DNA of 64,000 nt from Agrypnia vestita. Lineage: Eukaryota; Arthropoda; Insecta; Trichoptera; Phryganeidae. Every line of letters starts with the position of its first letter. The first letter of the stretch is position 1. The notes beneath the pieces are model-generated. The model was given only the letters and a program-made list of their open reading frames with translations, was not told the DNA's origin and ran no database searches. This document shows positions 1-10,578 of the stretch, in pieces. The translations under genes and the position numbers were made by a program. The DNA lies in NCBI GenBank assembly GCA_016648135.1, contig JADDOH010010373.1, positions 1-64,000 on the forward strand, given 5' to 3'.

Positions 1-706
1 ACAGATGAGCGAAGAAAGGATGGCAAGGAAAATTGTTTGTCGAAAGCAGCAGAAGCAGAGGACGTCCGCGGAATAATAGTAATAAAATAATATATTCGGT
101 GTATGAAATTCTTTTATTTAATTGTATTTTATATACCTACCTATCTTGTATTTTATATACCTACCTATCTTGTATTTTATATACCTACCTATTAACAGGA
201 AAATGAATATTTTAATAAAAATATAACTTGTAATAAAATTAAGCCAGATCTCTTGTGGCATTATGCCTTTCCAAAACAACTTCGTGAATTTCCTGCTGAT
301 TCTTTAGATAGTTGGGTTTTGAAAATATCTAACTGATATTTTCAAAACTTTCAAGGCTTTGGATTCACTTTTTTTATTACCTGCAAACAAAGAAAAGGTT
401 ATAAACAGAAAAACTAAATAAATAAACCAAATAAAAACATATTGTTCTGGCAATCACTAAATAGGTAAGATAACATTTAATTTCGTCAATAACTAACCTT
501 CCTGGCGCATTTCAATATCAAGGAAAACGTAATAATACACACGAAAACGTTAGGAATATTATGATAATTCCATTTCTAATTGACGAATGCAAGAGCGATT
601 TATTTAATAGAACCCTCTCTTGGGCGCCACTTGATCAAAATATTTCTGTTTCAAGACACTGAGGAAAATACGATCACCCCATTCAAATCTTAGAGATATC
701 TCTTAC
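1..706. other. AT-rich sequence without a gene
   Basis: No coding pattern is visible on either strand. It contains a short tandem repeat (separate entry) and a small hairpin at about 317-349 with 14-base arms around a 5-base loop. The stretch ends at the target duplication of the hAT element that follows. Confidence 0.6.
122..193. repeat. 24-bp tandem repeat, three units
   Basis: Three head-to-tail units of exactly 24 bp, differing only in the last base of the third. Each contains TATATACCTACCTAT. No function is implied; it is a candidate length-variable minisatellite. Confidence 0.9.
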
Positions 707-714
707 TTCTCAAG

Positions 715-3619
715 CAAGGGCGGATCCAGCTTTGGCGCCAGGGGGGGGTCACATAGTCGTGGTCAAGTCACAAGAAGTTATAATTTAATTTTGATAATAA
801 TAGATACTTACAAGTAAAACGTAGGTATTTTATTAATAAATGTAAGTACCTACTGTACTTAAAAATACCTACCTACATTTAAATAACAATATCAATTTTT
901 CTTTTACGTCTTCTACCGAAACGCGTTATCACTTCATCTACTCCAATGGGTACGTTTTTATGGACGTGGAGAAGTGGCAGTCCTGTTAGACGTTCTTCAA
1001 CCATTGAAGCTCTTAGCCACGATTTGATTCTTCGCAACGTAGAGAAAGATCTTTCCGCTGTCGCTACACTAACAGGTAAGTGTAGCCATAATACATAAAA
1101 AAATTCTTATATTAAGATACATCTCAATATCGCAATTTAAAATAAGGTCGGAAATCGACTGCGGTATGTCCTGACTCCGCTGCCACTTCACCATCCACAG
1201 CCGATATTCGTTTACAACGACAGAAACTGGAGTATTATCTAGTAACAATGTATAATCGGTTGCTAGTTGTTTCACAGTTTCAATGTCTTGATTACTGTAT
1301 TCGCTTGCCTAAAATAATAAAAAAAATCATGTTTAAAAGGTATTTTAGTATTGAAATTAATGAAACAAAGCACAAGAAAATAAAATAAACAAAATATAGA
1401 TTATAATCAATGACAAAAACTAAAAATAAACCTATTTTTGTGTCCAAAATTGGCATTTCTGCTCGAGATTGCATCCTGGTTCTAATAAAACCATCTCTAG
1501 AAGTAACGTCAGTTACACTTTGTGAGGCGTCTGTTATATTCTCTAGGACCCGAAGTGCAACCATCTAAGGTCAAGAATAAATGACGAAGGGGTAACTCAT
1601 TGACATGAAGCATACAAACACACCATTGTAACGGTCTCTGCAAATACTCCTCTAAATATTGAATCCAATCGGTGTTAGTTGCAGTTCCGTCGCAAATCAC
1701 GTCATCTTAATTCCAACCTCGACCCTCTACTAAAGTTGTGATCGAAGTAAGAATTCACTTTGCAGTGCCACGTCTTTCGGTATTGTGTATCCCAAATAAA
1801 TTTATCCAGGCTGTGCTAAAATTGAGATATGGTCTTCTAAAACTTCTTTGCGATGGTCTTTTCGTCCATCAAAGTTAATGCTTTTTATAACAATACCTCC
1901 AATATCTTTTGAAGCTTCCGGGCTTTAGATACATCTCTGTAGATCTTATTTTTATCAATAACCAGAGTTAAATCTTCGGTAGAAACCAAGCTGACGTCAA
2001 GCAAAACCGCAGAAGCAACAGCAGCAGCAGATTGCGTAGATAAACCGTATCTATCACAGATTTTAGCAACTGTCGGCAAAGGCAATGTATTCCAATTCGC
2101 CGTTGAAGTCAATGGTGTCTGTCTAGGCCGAGTTTGTCGGGGATGCCTCTGTTATCGGATACGTTTCTGGGGAAGATTCACGCACTGAATCTTCATCACA
2201 ATTTGCTGAGACGGTTTCTTGAGTAAAACACGAATTTTTTGGTACCGTTATTGACTCTAAAATTTATCTCTGCTGTCGTTTAATTAATCTAGCCGTTTCT
2301 TTCTTATCAAAACCGCTTATAACCATTTTCCTATCATTTATTTGATACAACAAAAACTTCTCTCATTGATGTAAAATTTCTTAGGTTTTAGACACGAACA
2401 AGATTCAAATGAAGTGCATTTACAAGCGGAAACGTCAAAAAGTTTCTCAGATGACTAAAAAACATTTCAATTTATTTTCAAAACTATCATTTCGTTTGTT
2501 TTTGGGGTATCTTTTCAAATTGAGATACTTTTCGAAATTGGATTTCACTAATTAAATAACTCGTTCCTTAGTTGCAACTGGAATCGAAGTTTTGGTCCAA
2601 ATATTGTTAATCTCTTCGGATACAATCACAAATATATCTGGTTTGGATGGATATTTTCAATTATACGTGAATTTCAGGTCGTTCTTGACAAATAAAATAA
2701 ATTAAATGACGCCCCTTATAGTTGGTAGCTGCTGATTGTCAAGTTCTTTGTATGGTCCGAACATAGCAAAAGTAGTCTGACTACGCCTCGAGCTTCTTAT
2801 TTAAAAATCACAAAATCCGCTTTTACTACTGTAACAATCGCCATGGTACTTTTATGGCATAAAAATTATTTTGGCTACGAAGAAAACACTCGCGAGTCAA
2901 AAAAGTCCTCAAAACAAGTTCAAACTTGAGGGTATTTGCAGGTTGAAACCCAACAAATTCGAAGTTGCTGGTTGTTGCATGCAAATCGAAACGTCATGTA
3001 TGATTTACACCTAAATAGAATAAAAGTAAAGAGCCAAAATTGAGGAAAGCGAAATATCACCATAAAAATGACAATTTTTCAAAATTTTATAGATAGGTAG
3101 AACCCTAAACATATAGTTTTATTTTATTTTTTAAATTATTTTGGTAATGTAGGTCAATTACGCAAGTTTTGAGAGGTCTTGTGTTAAGATAAGCCAAAAA
3201 AAAATTATCGGGACAGCCTAATGTATATGGCTCTGCGGAAATACTCTTCAGCAGATTGAGCAGGTTGGTTATTGGTCCTATGTATTTGTCTTGACACTAT
3301 TCTGGGACATTTAATTTCTACATCTAGCTGCTCAGCTACTTCTTTAGCCTCTTCAAAAAGCTGTCGGTAAATTACGTTCACATTTTCTCTTTTATTTTGT
3401 AGAACACTTATAGTATCATTAATAGCGTCCGCAGCTTTTTTTAAATCAATCGAGTTCAATTGCAGCATTCCGCTTAAAGATACAGTAGTACCTGAAAAAT
3501 AAAAAAGTTAGTAAGTGACTGAATGTGAGTATGAGTATTTTAATTAGTGGTCCACCTAGGTCCTGGACCCAGCCCAGGGGGGGTCATGACCCCCATGACC
3601 CCCCCTGGATCCGCGCTTG
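715..3619 (-). mobile_element. hAT DNA transposon, decayed, about 2.9 kb
   Basis: The ends are 15-bp imperfect terminal inverted repeats: CAAGGGCGGATCCAG on the left and, read inward, CAAGCGCGGATCCAG on the right. Both flanks carry the same 8-bp target duplication TTCTCAAG (707-714 and 3620-3627), the hallmark of hAT insertion. The interior encodes transposase remnants on the minus strand. Just inside the ends are runs of G with the palindromic tract GGGGTCATGACCCCC on the right side. A short relative of both ends interrupts the HR3-like exon at about 8935-9073. Confidence 0.92.
879..3472 (-). pseudogene. hAT transposase remnant (ZMYM1-type family)
   Basis: Several broken minus-strand reading frames belong to one transposase. 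The C-terminal dimerisation region is clear at about 1075-879, with ATAERSFSTLRRIKSWLR followed by ERLTGLPLLHVHK and a basic tail before the stop at 879-881. Upstream pieces at about 1275-1069 (with EYRLWMVKWQ), 2112-1885 (STANWNTLPLPTVAKICDRYG) and 3468-3205 resemble the zinc-finger-MYM/KRAB-less hAT proteins of animals. Frameshifts and stops separate the pieces, so no functional transposase can be made from this copy. Family assignment rests on recognised motifs, not on a search. Confidence 0.85.
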
Positions 3620-3901
3620 TTCTCAAGCCCGGATAAAACTTTGCCTATCTGTGGGGGTCGTGCAGAACAATGGGATATCCCTCCACCATTAATACTGCAC
3701 CACTAAACCCAGTAGGAAATATTATTTTATTTGATTTGGATTAAAGAACGTGTATTTATATTATATTTAAAGAGACTCAAATTTTTTATTATGAATATAA
3801 GTAGGAAATATTGTTTAATAAATGCAAACTTTGATGTTACAATATTTTTGACTCAATAATTAAGGCAGGAATCTATCTGTAAAGTATCTTCTGGTTTGTG
3901 T

Positions 3902-4051
3902 CTTCTGGGGTATTATGCCGTGTTATTACGACCTTTCTGGCCGACGTTTTGGATTCAGGGCTGATGGACATCATCCTGATGATGGACCCTGCAATGGGAT
4001 CGAAACGTCGGTCAGAAAAGTCGTAATAACACGGCATAATATCCCAGAAGA
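3902..4051 (+). ncRNA. Palindromic element with hammerhead-ribozyme-like core
   Basis: Arms of about 49 bases (3902-3950 and 4002-4051) are near-perfect reverse complements. Between them lies CTGATGA (3976-3982), then a stem-capable segment with loop, then GAAA (4002-4005) followed by CGTCGG, which pairs with CCGACG upstream. This is the order of conserved parts in a type III hammerhead. Penelope-like elements are known to carry such motifs. Stem II has a bulge, so activity is unproven. A related palindrome lies at 46054-46222. The rest of 3628-4778 shows no gene. Confidence 0.45.
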
Positions 4052-4786
4052 TACTGAGTGGCCGTGAAAACCTAAGAACATTCTTAACTGTAAAGTACTC
4101 TGTTACACCGTGTAAGTGTATATTTATTTAACACCCTTATTATTATCAGCGAATATTAATATTAGCCAGTTCCACGCCCTTCCACTCAGGTGGGGATTTT
4201 AATTAATCTGTTTAAACTCGTAATTACTTCTAACAAGTCTCGGTATTTATAAAATAAATATGTGTAGTACATTTTGTTCTAGGACTAGAATTTATTAACT
4301 TTTTTTAAATCATAAAACCCATCTGTTATTTTTCGTACGCGAGTTGTTGAATTTCACAATGAGATCGAATTCATCCTTTCAAAGTTCACAACGACAATCT
4401 TCTATCTTTTGAAGATAGTTATGGTCTGTGAAGATGTGGAGAAGTTCTGCGCATATTTCAACACACCACTGCACTTGGAATGAGAAGCTAAAGAATTCTG
4501 CATTACCAATGGGCAGTGAACTATCCATTGATAATACACGAAGGATACTGAACTACTGTCAGCTGAAGGCCATAATTACGTAGATAGAAGATTGCATTTA
4601 GATTTCAGGTACTGAGGAGAGTGAGGATTGAAAATTTGACATCGTAACGTAGGCATAAAACATGAATGGCCCGATTGTCAGCCAGTGGAGAAGATTGCGG
4701 AAAGATGAGATGGAATTTTTAGAGGTTGAACATGAAACGGATACATACGTTTTGAAGGCGTTCCAGTTTGTTGAGATGCTCTAGAC

Positions 4787-5452
4787 CAGCGGTACTCAAC
4801 CTTTTTTTCTTCGGGCCACATACACATGTTTGCTACGTTACGCGGGCCGCAACATTATACTGATGTGACGAAAAAAGATTCATATAGGGAAAAACAGTAT
4901 TGGTCGAAAGCCGTTTGATTCAAAATTAGGTCGCCGCCACTTGATTAATTAACAAATATATTTTTTACCTGTAAAATAATGATAATAATACTTATCGCTT
5001 ATCAGAATACCAGCCAGTACTAGCTCAAATATTAACAACAGCTTATTTACCTATATGAAATTTATTTTCATCTTATATACTCATAATCTTATACTCTAAA
5101 TACAATACTTAAAAAATAAAACTCATAACTAACTTACCTATATCAAAGGGTGTATTTTTGTTTATCGTCTTAAGAAAAATAAATAGATTAATAAACGCAA
5201 CTGAACAACACCTTTATACCGACGTAATGAGGGACAAATTATAAAGATAAAAATGTCCAGAGTTGCACAGAACGCGACGCATTAAAATACAAATAAAAAA
5301 CAATACCAGTTTATACAATACAAAGATTTTTGCTCACGCGTATTTCAAGATATTCGAAACTTACGGTGCCAGATTTTCAATCATTTTCCTGATAATAAAT
5401 GAGTTTTGGGCCGCATGTAAAAGCTTGGCGGGCCGCAGGTTGAGTATGGCTG
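4787..5452. mobile_element. Non-coding hAT miniature element, 666 bp
   Basis: The terminal repeats are CAGCGGTACTCAACCT on the left and, read inward from the right, CAGCCATACTCAACCT. The 8-bp target duplication CTCTAGAC flanks both sides (4779-4786 and 5453-5460). The CAGnGGTnCTCAACCT terminus is typical of Charlie/Buster-like hAT elements. No transposase is encoded. It inserted about 110 bp upstream of the first HR3-like exon. Confidence 0.93.
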
Positions 5453-5564
5453 CTCTAGACTGATATATCTATATGACGATGTTCATAATCGATTTTACGA
5501 ATTTTTTAAAATCCACGATCCATGAAAAAGTTGATCAAATGCTGTGCTTTTCTCTCTTTTACAG

Positions 5565-5678
5565 CCCAGATAGAGATCATACCGTGCATGGTATGCGGAG
5601 ACGAGTCCTCGGGGGTCCACTACGGGGTCGTCTCGTGCGAGGGGTGCAAGGGCTTCTTCCGGAGGTCGCAGAACACCT
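5565..5678 (+). CDS. HR3/ROR-like nuclear receptor, exon with first DNA-binding zinc finger
   Basis: A GC-rich exon follows a good acceptor (pyrimidine run then TTTTACAG). It reads [19 protein letters not shown] and then [16 protein letters not shown], the first C4 zinc finger of an insect HR3 (ROR orthologue) with the P-box CEGCKG intact. HR3 is an ecdysone-induced transcription factor that binds single half-sites in the nucleus. Compared with the highly conserved insect HR3, the M after PC, the E in GDE and the VVS replacement are unexpected. The 3' end is ambiguous: GTCAGT after 5678 or GTTGAT after 5687 are both phase-1 donors, giving one residue fewer or two more than usual before the next exon. 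The N-terminal A/B region is not in the window. Confidence 0.85.
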
Positions 5679-5989
5679 GTCAGTACGGTTGATATCGAGC
5701 GAGAGCTTCTTATCATTTTTTAATACCTTTAAGTTTAGTTGACCTTGTGCTTGGACACGATTATGAATTTAAAAAAAAAAAAACTTTGTACAAACCGCAT
5801 TTATTTTGACACCACTGTACCTTCGTAGGGACGGACGCGCAATACGCTCAATAGTTGAATATTGAGAAATACCGGGACGACGTGAGGAGTGGGGGGGTAG
5901 ATTGGAGTCGGGTGGGTATTGTGGCATGGTCACAAGCGCAGAAAAGAATACAAACACCTTCTATAACGTACCCTCTTCTGGAGAGAGAG

Positions 5990-6001
5990 AGAGAGAGAGA
6001 G
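5990..6001. repeat. (GA)n microsatellite in HR3-like intron
   Basis: A run of about ten GA units starts near 5981 and ends at 6001. The rest of the intron from 5690 to 6824 holds the LINE fragment listed next and otherwise AT-rich sequence. Confidence 0.8.
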
Positions 6002-6089
6002 TAAATAAGTCATCCTGCAGCGGCTGTTTTCCATTATGCCCCATTTAGATCTCATATAAGCAATAAGACTCTGCGAAGTTTTTTAACTT

Positions 6090-6582
6090 GCAGACCCTAA
6101 CTCGTCGAAGAAACATAGCGACGCGGTGATGCTATTCAAAATAACACACAATCTAGTTGATAGTCCGGAACTTCTTCAACGAATATCTTACTACATACCA
6201 ACTCGCAATTGCAGACATTCACCTACCTTTCATCTCCCATTTTGTAAGACCAACTCAAAACAAAACTCCTTTATGTACAGATCCACAAATTCATTTAACA
6301 CAAACTATCACCACATTGACATTTTCAACTCAACAATAAGAAACATAAAAGAAACAATATCTACACTACCGCACCCAAACTAATTCGTACATTATATTCT
6401 CCCTTATACTCCCGTCCCACATTCCCCTCCACCCTCTCCACTCGCTATTAAAGTAAGTTAAAGTAAATTATTATATTCAGTGGAAAATTTGTAATTGGCA
6501 TACTTGTAAAAACCATTATTTCATATTTTTAAGATTGTTGTTTTGCTGTTAATTTTCCCCAAAACAAAATAAATAAATAATT
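6090..6582 (+). mobile_element. 3' end of a LINE (family A), 5'-truncated
   Basis: Encodes the C-terminal tail of a LINE reverse-transcriptase protein (AVMLFKITHNLVDSPELLQR, then YIPTRN, 6126-6383), followed by a 3' untranslated tail ending in AAATAAATAAAT. A second copy in opposite orientation at 57705-58205 starts and ends at matching points, which defines the element. Both contain only the thumb/C-terminal part, as expected from 5' truncation during target-primed reverse transcription. One lies in the HR3-like intron and the other in an aminopeptidase intron. Confidence 0.85.
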
Positions 6583-6824
6583 TGCGTTTGGCTTGGACTC
6601 TTCAGCCACCTGATCCACCAATTTTTTCCATGCTTTTTTATTTAATTGGGCAACGCATATTGTTGTTATTCTACAATTCTTAATATATTAATCCAAATTA
6701 CTATAATTATCCAAAGCGGCCTTATTGAGATCCCTTGTGGTACACCTGTGATTATTTTGCTCTTGTGACTTACCTGCTGCTGTTGTAGTTGTTAGTGTTA
6801 TTAAAAGTTGTTATCCCGACGTAG

Positions 6825-6935
6825 TCAGCTACAAGTGCTCGAGGAATAAGCAGTGCATGGTGGACAGGGTCAACAGGACACGGTGCCAGTACTGCCGGCT
6901 GCAGAAGTGCCTCGAGCTCGGCATGAGCAGAGATG
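6825..6935 (+). CDS. HR3/ROR-like nuclear receptor, exon with second zinc finger
   Basis: The exon begins after GACGTAG and ends before a GTGAGT donor. It reads [20 protein letters not shown] and then [16 protein letters not shown], the second C4 zinc finger plus the start of the C-terminal extension. The length of 111 nt (2 + 108 + 1) fits a phase-1 junction on both sides, and joining to the next exon recreates [15 protein letters not shown]. Differences from typical insect HR3 (S for P after the first C, M for V, E for K/R) again indicate divergence. All eight zinc-binding cysteines across the two exons are present. Confidence 0.88.
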
Positions 6936-6969
6936 GTGAGTGATTAAAAATTCAATTGTCCACCGCTAA

Positions 6970-7330
6970 GCATTATCTTATTTCATTTGACCAACGAGCG
7001 CGCGCGATGGAAAAAAATTAGACAGTTTATAAACAAATCAATGTCCAGCAAGTACCACCACAGCGAAGACGCACACTTCCAACATTCAACGCTTCTGATT
7101 TTGTATATATGCTGCGCGTCTGGTATCAAGCGTGTGGATGTTGTAACTTTGATATATTTTGACTTATATCTTAGAAACTATCCAATAAATACTTAATTTT
7201 TTTACATGAATGTAAACAATAACTACCCTATGCAATTTATGTGATTACTTTTAAATATTTATTCAAAGTTTTCATACAATTTGTAAAGCGGTACACTACC
7301 GCCAGCTATGAAAATAAATAAAAACATATA
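6970..7330. repeat. Dispersed repeat shared with 21690-21890
   Basis: The segment from the CGCGCGCGATGG region through the stretch containing GTACACTACCGCCA reappears, inverted and diverged, at about 21690-21890. Both copies share the reverse-complement pairs TAGTTATTG/CAATAACTA and GGCGGTAGTGTAC/GTACACTACCGCC. The element class is not recognised. Confidence 0.6.
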
Positions 7331-7339
7331 ATTGACTAA

Positions 7340-7873
7340 ACAGTACAACAAACAAATACCTAATATCAATAGTTATGGAGATATGCGACATCAAAGTTTG
7401 CATTTTTTTTTTCAATATTTCTGACTTATTTTTTGTAAAACGTTGGACTATCATTACAGTAATATCGATTACGAAAAATTCATACACTTTAATACAGGCC
7501 GAATAAAATGATAACCTTTCAAAAATTTTTAATACAATTTTTTACAAGGTGTACAATACAAGTTAAATAAAATGATAAAAACCCTGAATAAATTCCAATT
7601 GGAATGTTTTCCGATTTTTATTCGAAGGTTTTTATCTTTCTATTTGAATTTAAAGGGAATGAATTTTTCAAATTCGATGTAAGTTATGTAATAATAGTCC
7701 AACGTTTCACAAAAAATAAGTCAGAAATTTTGAAAAAAATTCAAACTTTGATGTTGCATATCTCCTTAACTATTAATTTTAGATCATAATAGCTTGAACA
7801 TTTTCGACTCATAATCAAGGCAGGAATATAGTCCTGTGAGGTTATTAATGTTTTCCAAATAACCCTGTATAAT
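7340..7873. mobile_element. Palindromic miniature element (family P)
   Basis: The left half contains TCAATAGTTATGGAGATATG and TTTCTGACTTATTTTTTG, and the right half the reverse complements of both. The right end reads through GAGGTTATTAATGTTTTCC to CAAATAACCCTGTA. Related sequence recurs at 9264-9372, 51937-52400 and 57109-57280, and more distantly at 33643-33705 and 35264-35375. No protein is encoded. Confidence 0.7.
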
Positions 7874-8284
7874 AAATCCTATATGACGTTTAGTACATTC
7901 TGAAATAAGCGAATAAAAACTGTTTTAAAAAATAATTACACAGACTAGATTTATAAAAAATATTTAAAATTAGGCAGACCTTCCAGATGAACGGAACTAT
8001 TTTTTTAGTATATGTCCATTATTTATACGATAAATTGACAAATTGATTTGTGTATTTTACAATGTACTAAACGGCACATAATATTTATTATATATACAGC
8101 GATATGTGTATTGTATATCATTGATTCTTCAGCAAAGCCATGTATCAGAAAATTTAGTGCAATTGACTATTGCATATACTTATATAAAATAAATGTAATT
8201 TCAAGATCAGAAAATCGAATTTTGCTTGCAAAAAGCTGAAGCTGATTTACAAATAATTAAAGTTTATTTATAAAAATGTTGAAT

Positions 8285-8775
8285 TTGGTGTTTAATTGAA
8301 GTTGACGCGCAAAAGGTTGAAGCTGATTTGCAAAAAGTTGAGAGAAAAAGCTTGGACTTGATCTGCCAATGATTGAAATTGATTAGCAAAAGATTGAAGT
8401 TGAATTTCAAAATGTTGAATTCGGCGAAAAGAAGGTTGGACTTGATCTGCCAATGATTAAAATTGATTAGCAAAAGATTGAAGTTGAATTTCATAATGTT
8501 GAATTCGGCGAGAAAAGGGTTGGACTTGATCTGCTAATGATTGAAATTGATTGGCAAAAGGTTGAAGCAGATTTTCAAAATGTTAATATGATTTGAAAAT
8601 TGTTGTAGTTGATTTGAAAAGGTTGAAATTGTTGTGCAAAAGATTGAAGTTAATGGGCAAAAGGTTGAAGTTAATTTGAAAAGGTTGAAGTTGATGCGCA
8701 AATATTTGAAGTTGATGCGCAAATAGTTGAAGTCGATGCGCAAATAGTTGAAGTTGATTTGCAAAGGTTAAATTT
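8285..8775. repeat. Degenerate 21-bp minisatellite just upstream of HR3-like exon 3
   Basis: Units like TTGAAGTTGATGCGCAAATAG repeat with a 21-bp period. A higher-order unit of about 84 bp carries GGACTTGATCTGCCAATGAT three times. Because the unit is a multiple of three, the opposite strand stays open over several hundred bases, producing 7-residue repeats, but this looks like a by-product. The array ends about 35 bp before the exon acceptor. Confidence 0.85.
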
Positions 8776-8810
8776 GGTTTGCGTATTAAGTTGTGGTTTT
8801 GTGTTTGCAG

Positions 8811-8934
8811 CCATGAAGTTCGGGCGCATGTCCAAGAAGCGGCGGGAGAAGATAGAGGACGAGGTGCGCATCCACCGGGCGCAGATGCGCGCGCAGACGG
8901 ACGCGCCACCCGACAGCAGCGTGCTCGACCAGCG
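8811..8934 (+). CDS. HR3/ROR-like nuclear receptor, exon after the DNA-binding domain (interrupted)
   Basis: After the acceptor GTGTTTGCAG the exon reads [18 protein letters not shown] and then [20 protein letters not shown], followed by DQ. This is the C-terminal extension and hinge of HR3; insect HR3 proteins have [20 protein letters not shown] at this place. Codons are strongly GC-ending, as in the aminopeptidase exons, so the sequence was under coding selection until recently. Homology stops at about 8934, where a hAT-like segment begins, and resumes at 9074. Reading straight through gives a stop at 8996-8998. There is no clear GT donor at the break. Confidence 0.85.
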
Positions 8935-9073
8935 GATCCAGCTCTGGCGCCAGGGGGGTCACATGGTCGTGGTCAAGTCACAAGCAGTTTTAATTTAGGG
9001 CTGGGTCCAGGTCCACCCAGGTCCTGGACCCAGGCCAGGGGGGAGTCATGACCCCCATGACCCCGCCCTTGCG
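8935..9073. mobile_element. Miniature hAT relative inserted in the HR3-like exon
   Basis: The left half (CGGATCCAGCTCTGGCGCCA, then GGTCACATGGTCGTGGTCAA) matches the left end of the element at 715-3619. The right half (AGGTCCTGGACCCA, then GTCATGACCCCCATGACCCC) matches its right end, with everything between removed. The terminal bases are eroded and no clean 8-bp target duplication is visible, so exact borders are uncertain. Its net length keeps the downstream piece of HR3 in the original frame, but it contains an in-frame TAG. Confidence 0.8.
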
Positions 9074-9106
9074 TCCAGCAGCGACCAGTTCCACTACTAC
9101 AATGGA
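9074..9106 (+). pseudogene. HR3-like exon remainder after the insertion
   Basis: Reads SSSDQFHYYNG, then a TGA stop at 9107-9109. Insect HR3 proteins have a PSSSDQ motif with H, Y, N and G residues shortly after the hinge, so this is the continuation of the exon at 8811-8934, in the same frame. No GT donor occurs before the stop, and no ligand-binding-domain exon was found further along the plus strand. It could be a true pseudogene, a truncated isoform, or an assembly problem. Confidence 0.6.
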
Positions 9107-9263
9107 TGAGCGCGCATTCATATTCCGACGGACGTCAATATCAAACATAATTCAGATAAATTACACAAATCTCACATAGACGCGGCTGTGAGTGTGGGAA
9201 GTACATAGGCTATGGGTGCAATATCACTTTTCATTACCCAACAGTTGTGCAGCAATGGCATAA

Positions 9264-9372
9264 ACAGGGTTATTTGGAAAACATTAATAACCTCGCTGGA
9301 CTATATTCCTGCTCTAATTATTATGAGTCGAAAATGTTCAAGCAACCAATAGTTATGGAGATAGGCGTATGA
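9264..9372. mobile_element. End fragment of family P miniature element
   Basis: Begins ACAGGGTTATTTGGAAAAC, contains CTGGACTATATTCCTGC and ends around AGTTATGGAGATA. It is the reverse complement of the right end of the copy at 7340-7873. Confidence 0.7.
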
Positions 9373-9487
9373 GTTTGATTTATTCATCAGATTAAAATTA
9401 TACAATAATAAATCAACTAGGCAGGCCTGTTTTAGGGCATGTTACATATTTCATTTTACAATAATACAATACAATAAATACAATTTC

Positions 9488-9739
9488 TTGCTAAAAATAT
9501 CCTCAGGCTCAATAGATTGTCCCGAATTATTATCCAATCTCTTGATCAATGTTCCTTCTAAGGTTTTAAGAACCAACCCACTTCTTTTTACTCTTGTTTC
9601 TACTAACTACAGACAAAACTCATACTTGTGGCGAACTTGTAACAAATTTAATGCACTCACAAAAAAGTATAATTTAGACTTATTTCAAAACAACCCTACT
9701 CGTGTGCGACGCTTACTTTCCGATCCATTTTTCAAATAA
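9488..9739 (+). pseudogene. LINE reverse-transcriptase C-terminal fragment (family B)
   Basis: Reads SGSIDCPELLSNLLINVPSK and later NYRQNSYLWRTCNKFNAL, ending at a natural-looking stop before an AT-rich tail. IDCPELL followed by a basic region and an R-x-C-x-x-[YF]-N motif is the usual C-terminus of CR1/Jockey/R1-type LINE proteins. The reverse-transcriptase core is absent. The next ~700 bp (9840-10540) shows no gene. Confidence 0.7.
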
Positions 9740-10578
9740 AATATATGTTATTATTTTCCAATAAATCAATTATATTGTAATGGTTGTTTTTCTTAATTAA
9801 AATAAATTGGCGTTTTTTGAGCCTTCTTATATTTATATTAATTTACACGATTTGTTGCTTAACATCTCAATCGCCGCAGCATTATTATTATCAGTGTGCA
9901 TAGACGTCCCCGTTTCAAAGAAACTTCTCGGATCTTAGCGCAAGTCCGGCCCTACTGACGGACGTCTAACTGATAAAACAACGCAGGGTGCCGATGCGCC
10001 ATTAACCTTGTATCCAGCTACCTCAGGTGATAAGGCAAGGTTTCCATTTGAACAGCTGGGAAAATCAATGAAAGAGAAACACAAATATGTTATACTGAAT
10101 TATAAGGGAGTTTATTCAATAAATAGTCAGTAGTAAGGAGTGGAATTAGGGAAAATTATAGTATCAATAATCACGGGGACACGTGTGGTTACAATACACC
10201 ACGAGTGATGAGAGACAAGAACCATTTCGTGGATACACGCGGGGTTATGCAGAAGGAATAATTTCACAAAAGTCTAATAAATCATGAAGTTAACAAGTTA
10301 CAAATTATACGTAGTACCTACTGGCCACATTCTATAGGCACAGCAGCAGTAATTAGGAGTTAAAAGAAATCTATATCTTCATGATAAAATTGTAAGTTAA
10401 ATGGTTAGGTACACTTGAGTTTAAATAAAATAGGAACCGAGGAATTTATTTAGCAGTACCATGCTTTACTATTGAGATTACACATAAGAGAGCGGCGTAA
10501 CAAATAACCAATCTCTCTTTCCAAATATCCAATCTCGCCCGCACCTGGCGGTAACCCCGCCCTGGTCCCGCCAATCCT

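Noticed and set aside
8264..8909. Overlapping minus-strand open frames with N/F/L-rich 7-residue repeats
   Set aside because: They are the translation of a 21-bp minisatellite and of the antisense of an HR3-like exon; composition and period explain them.
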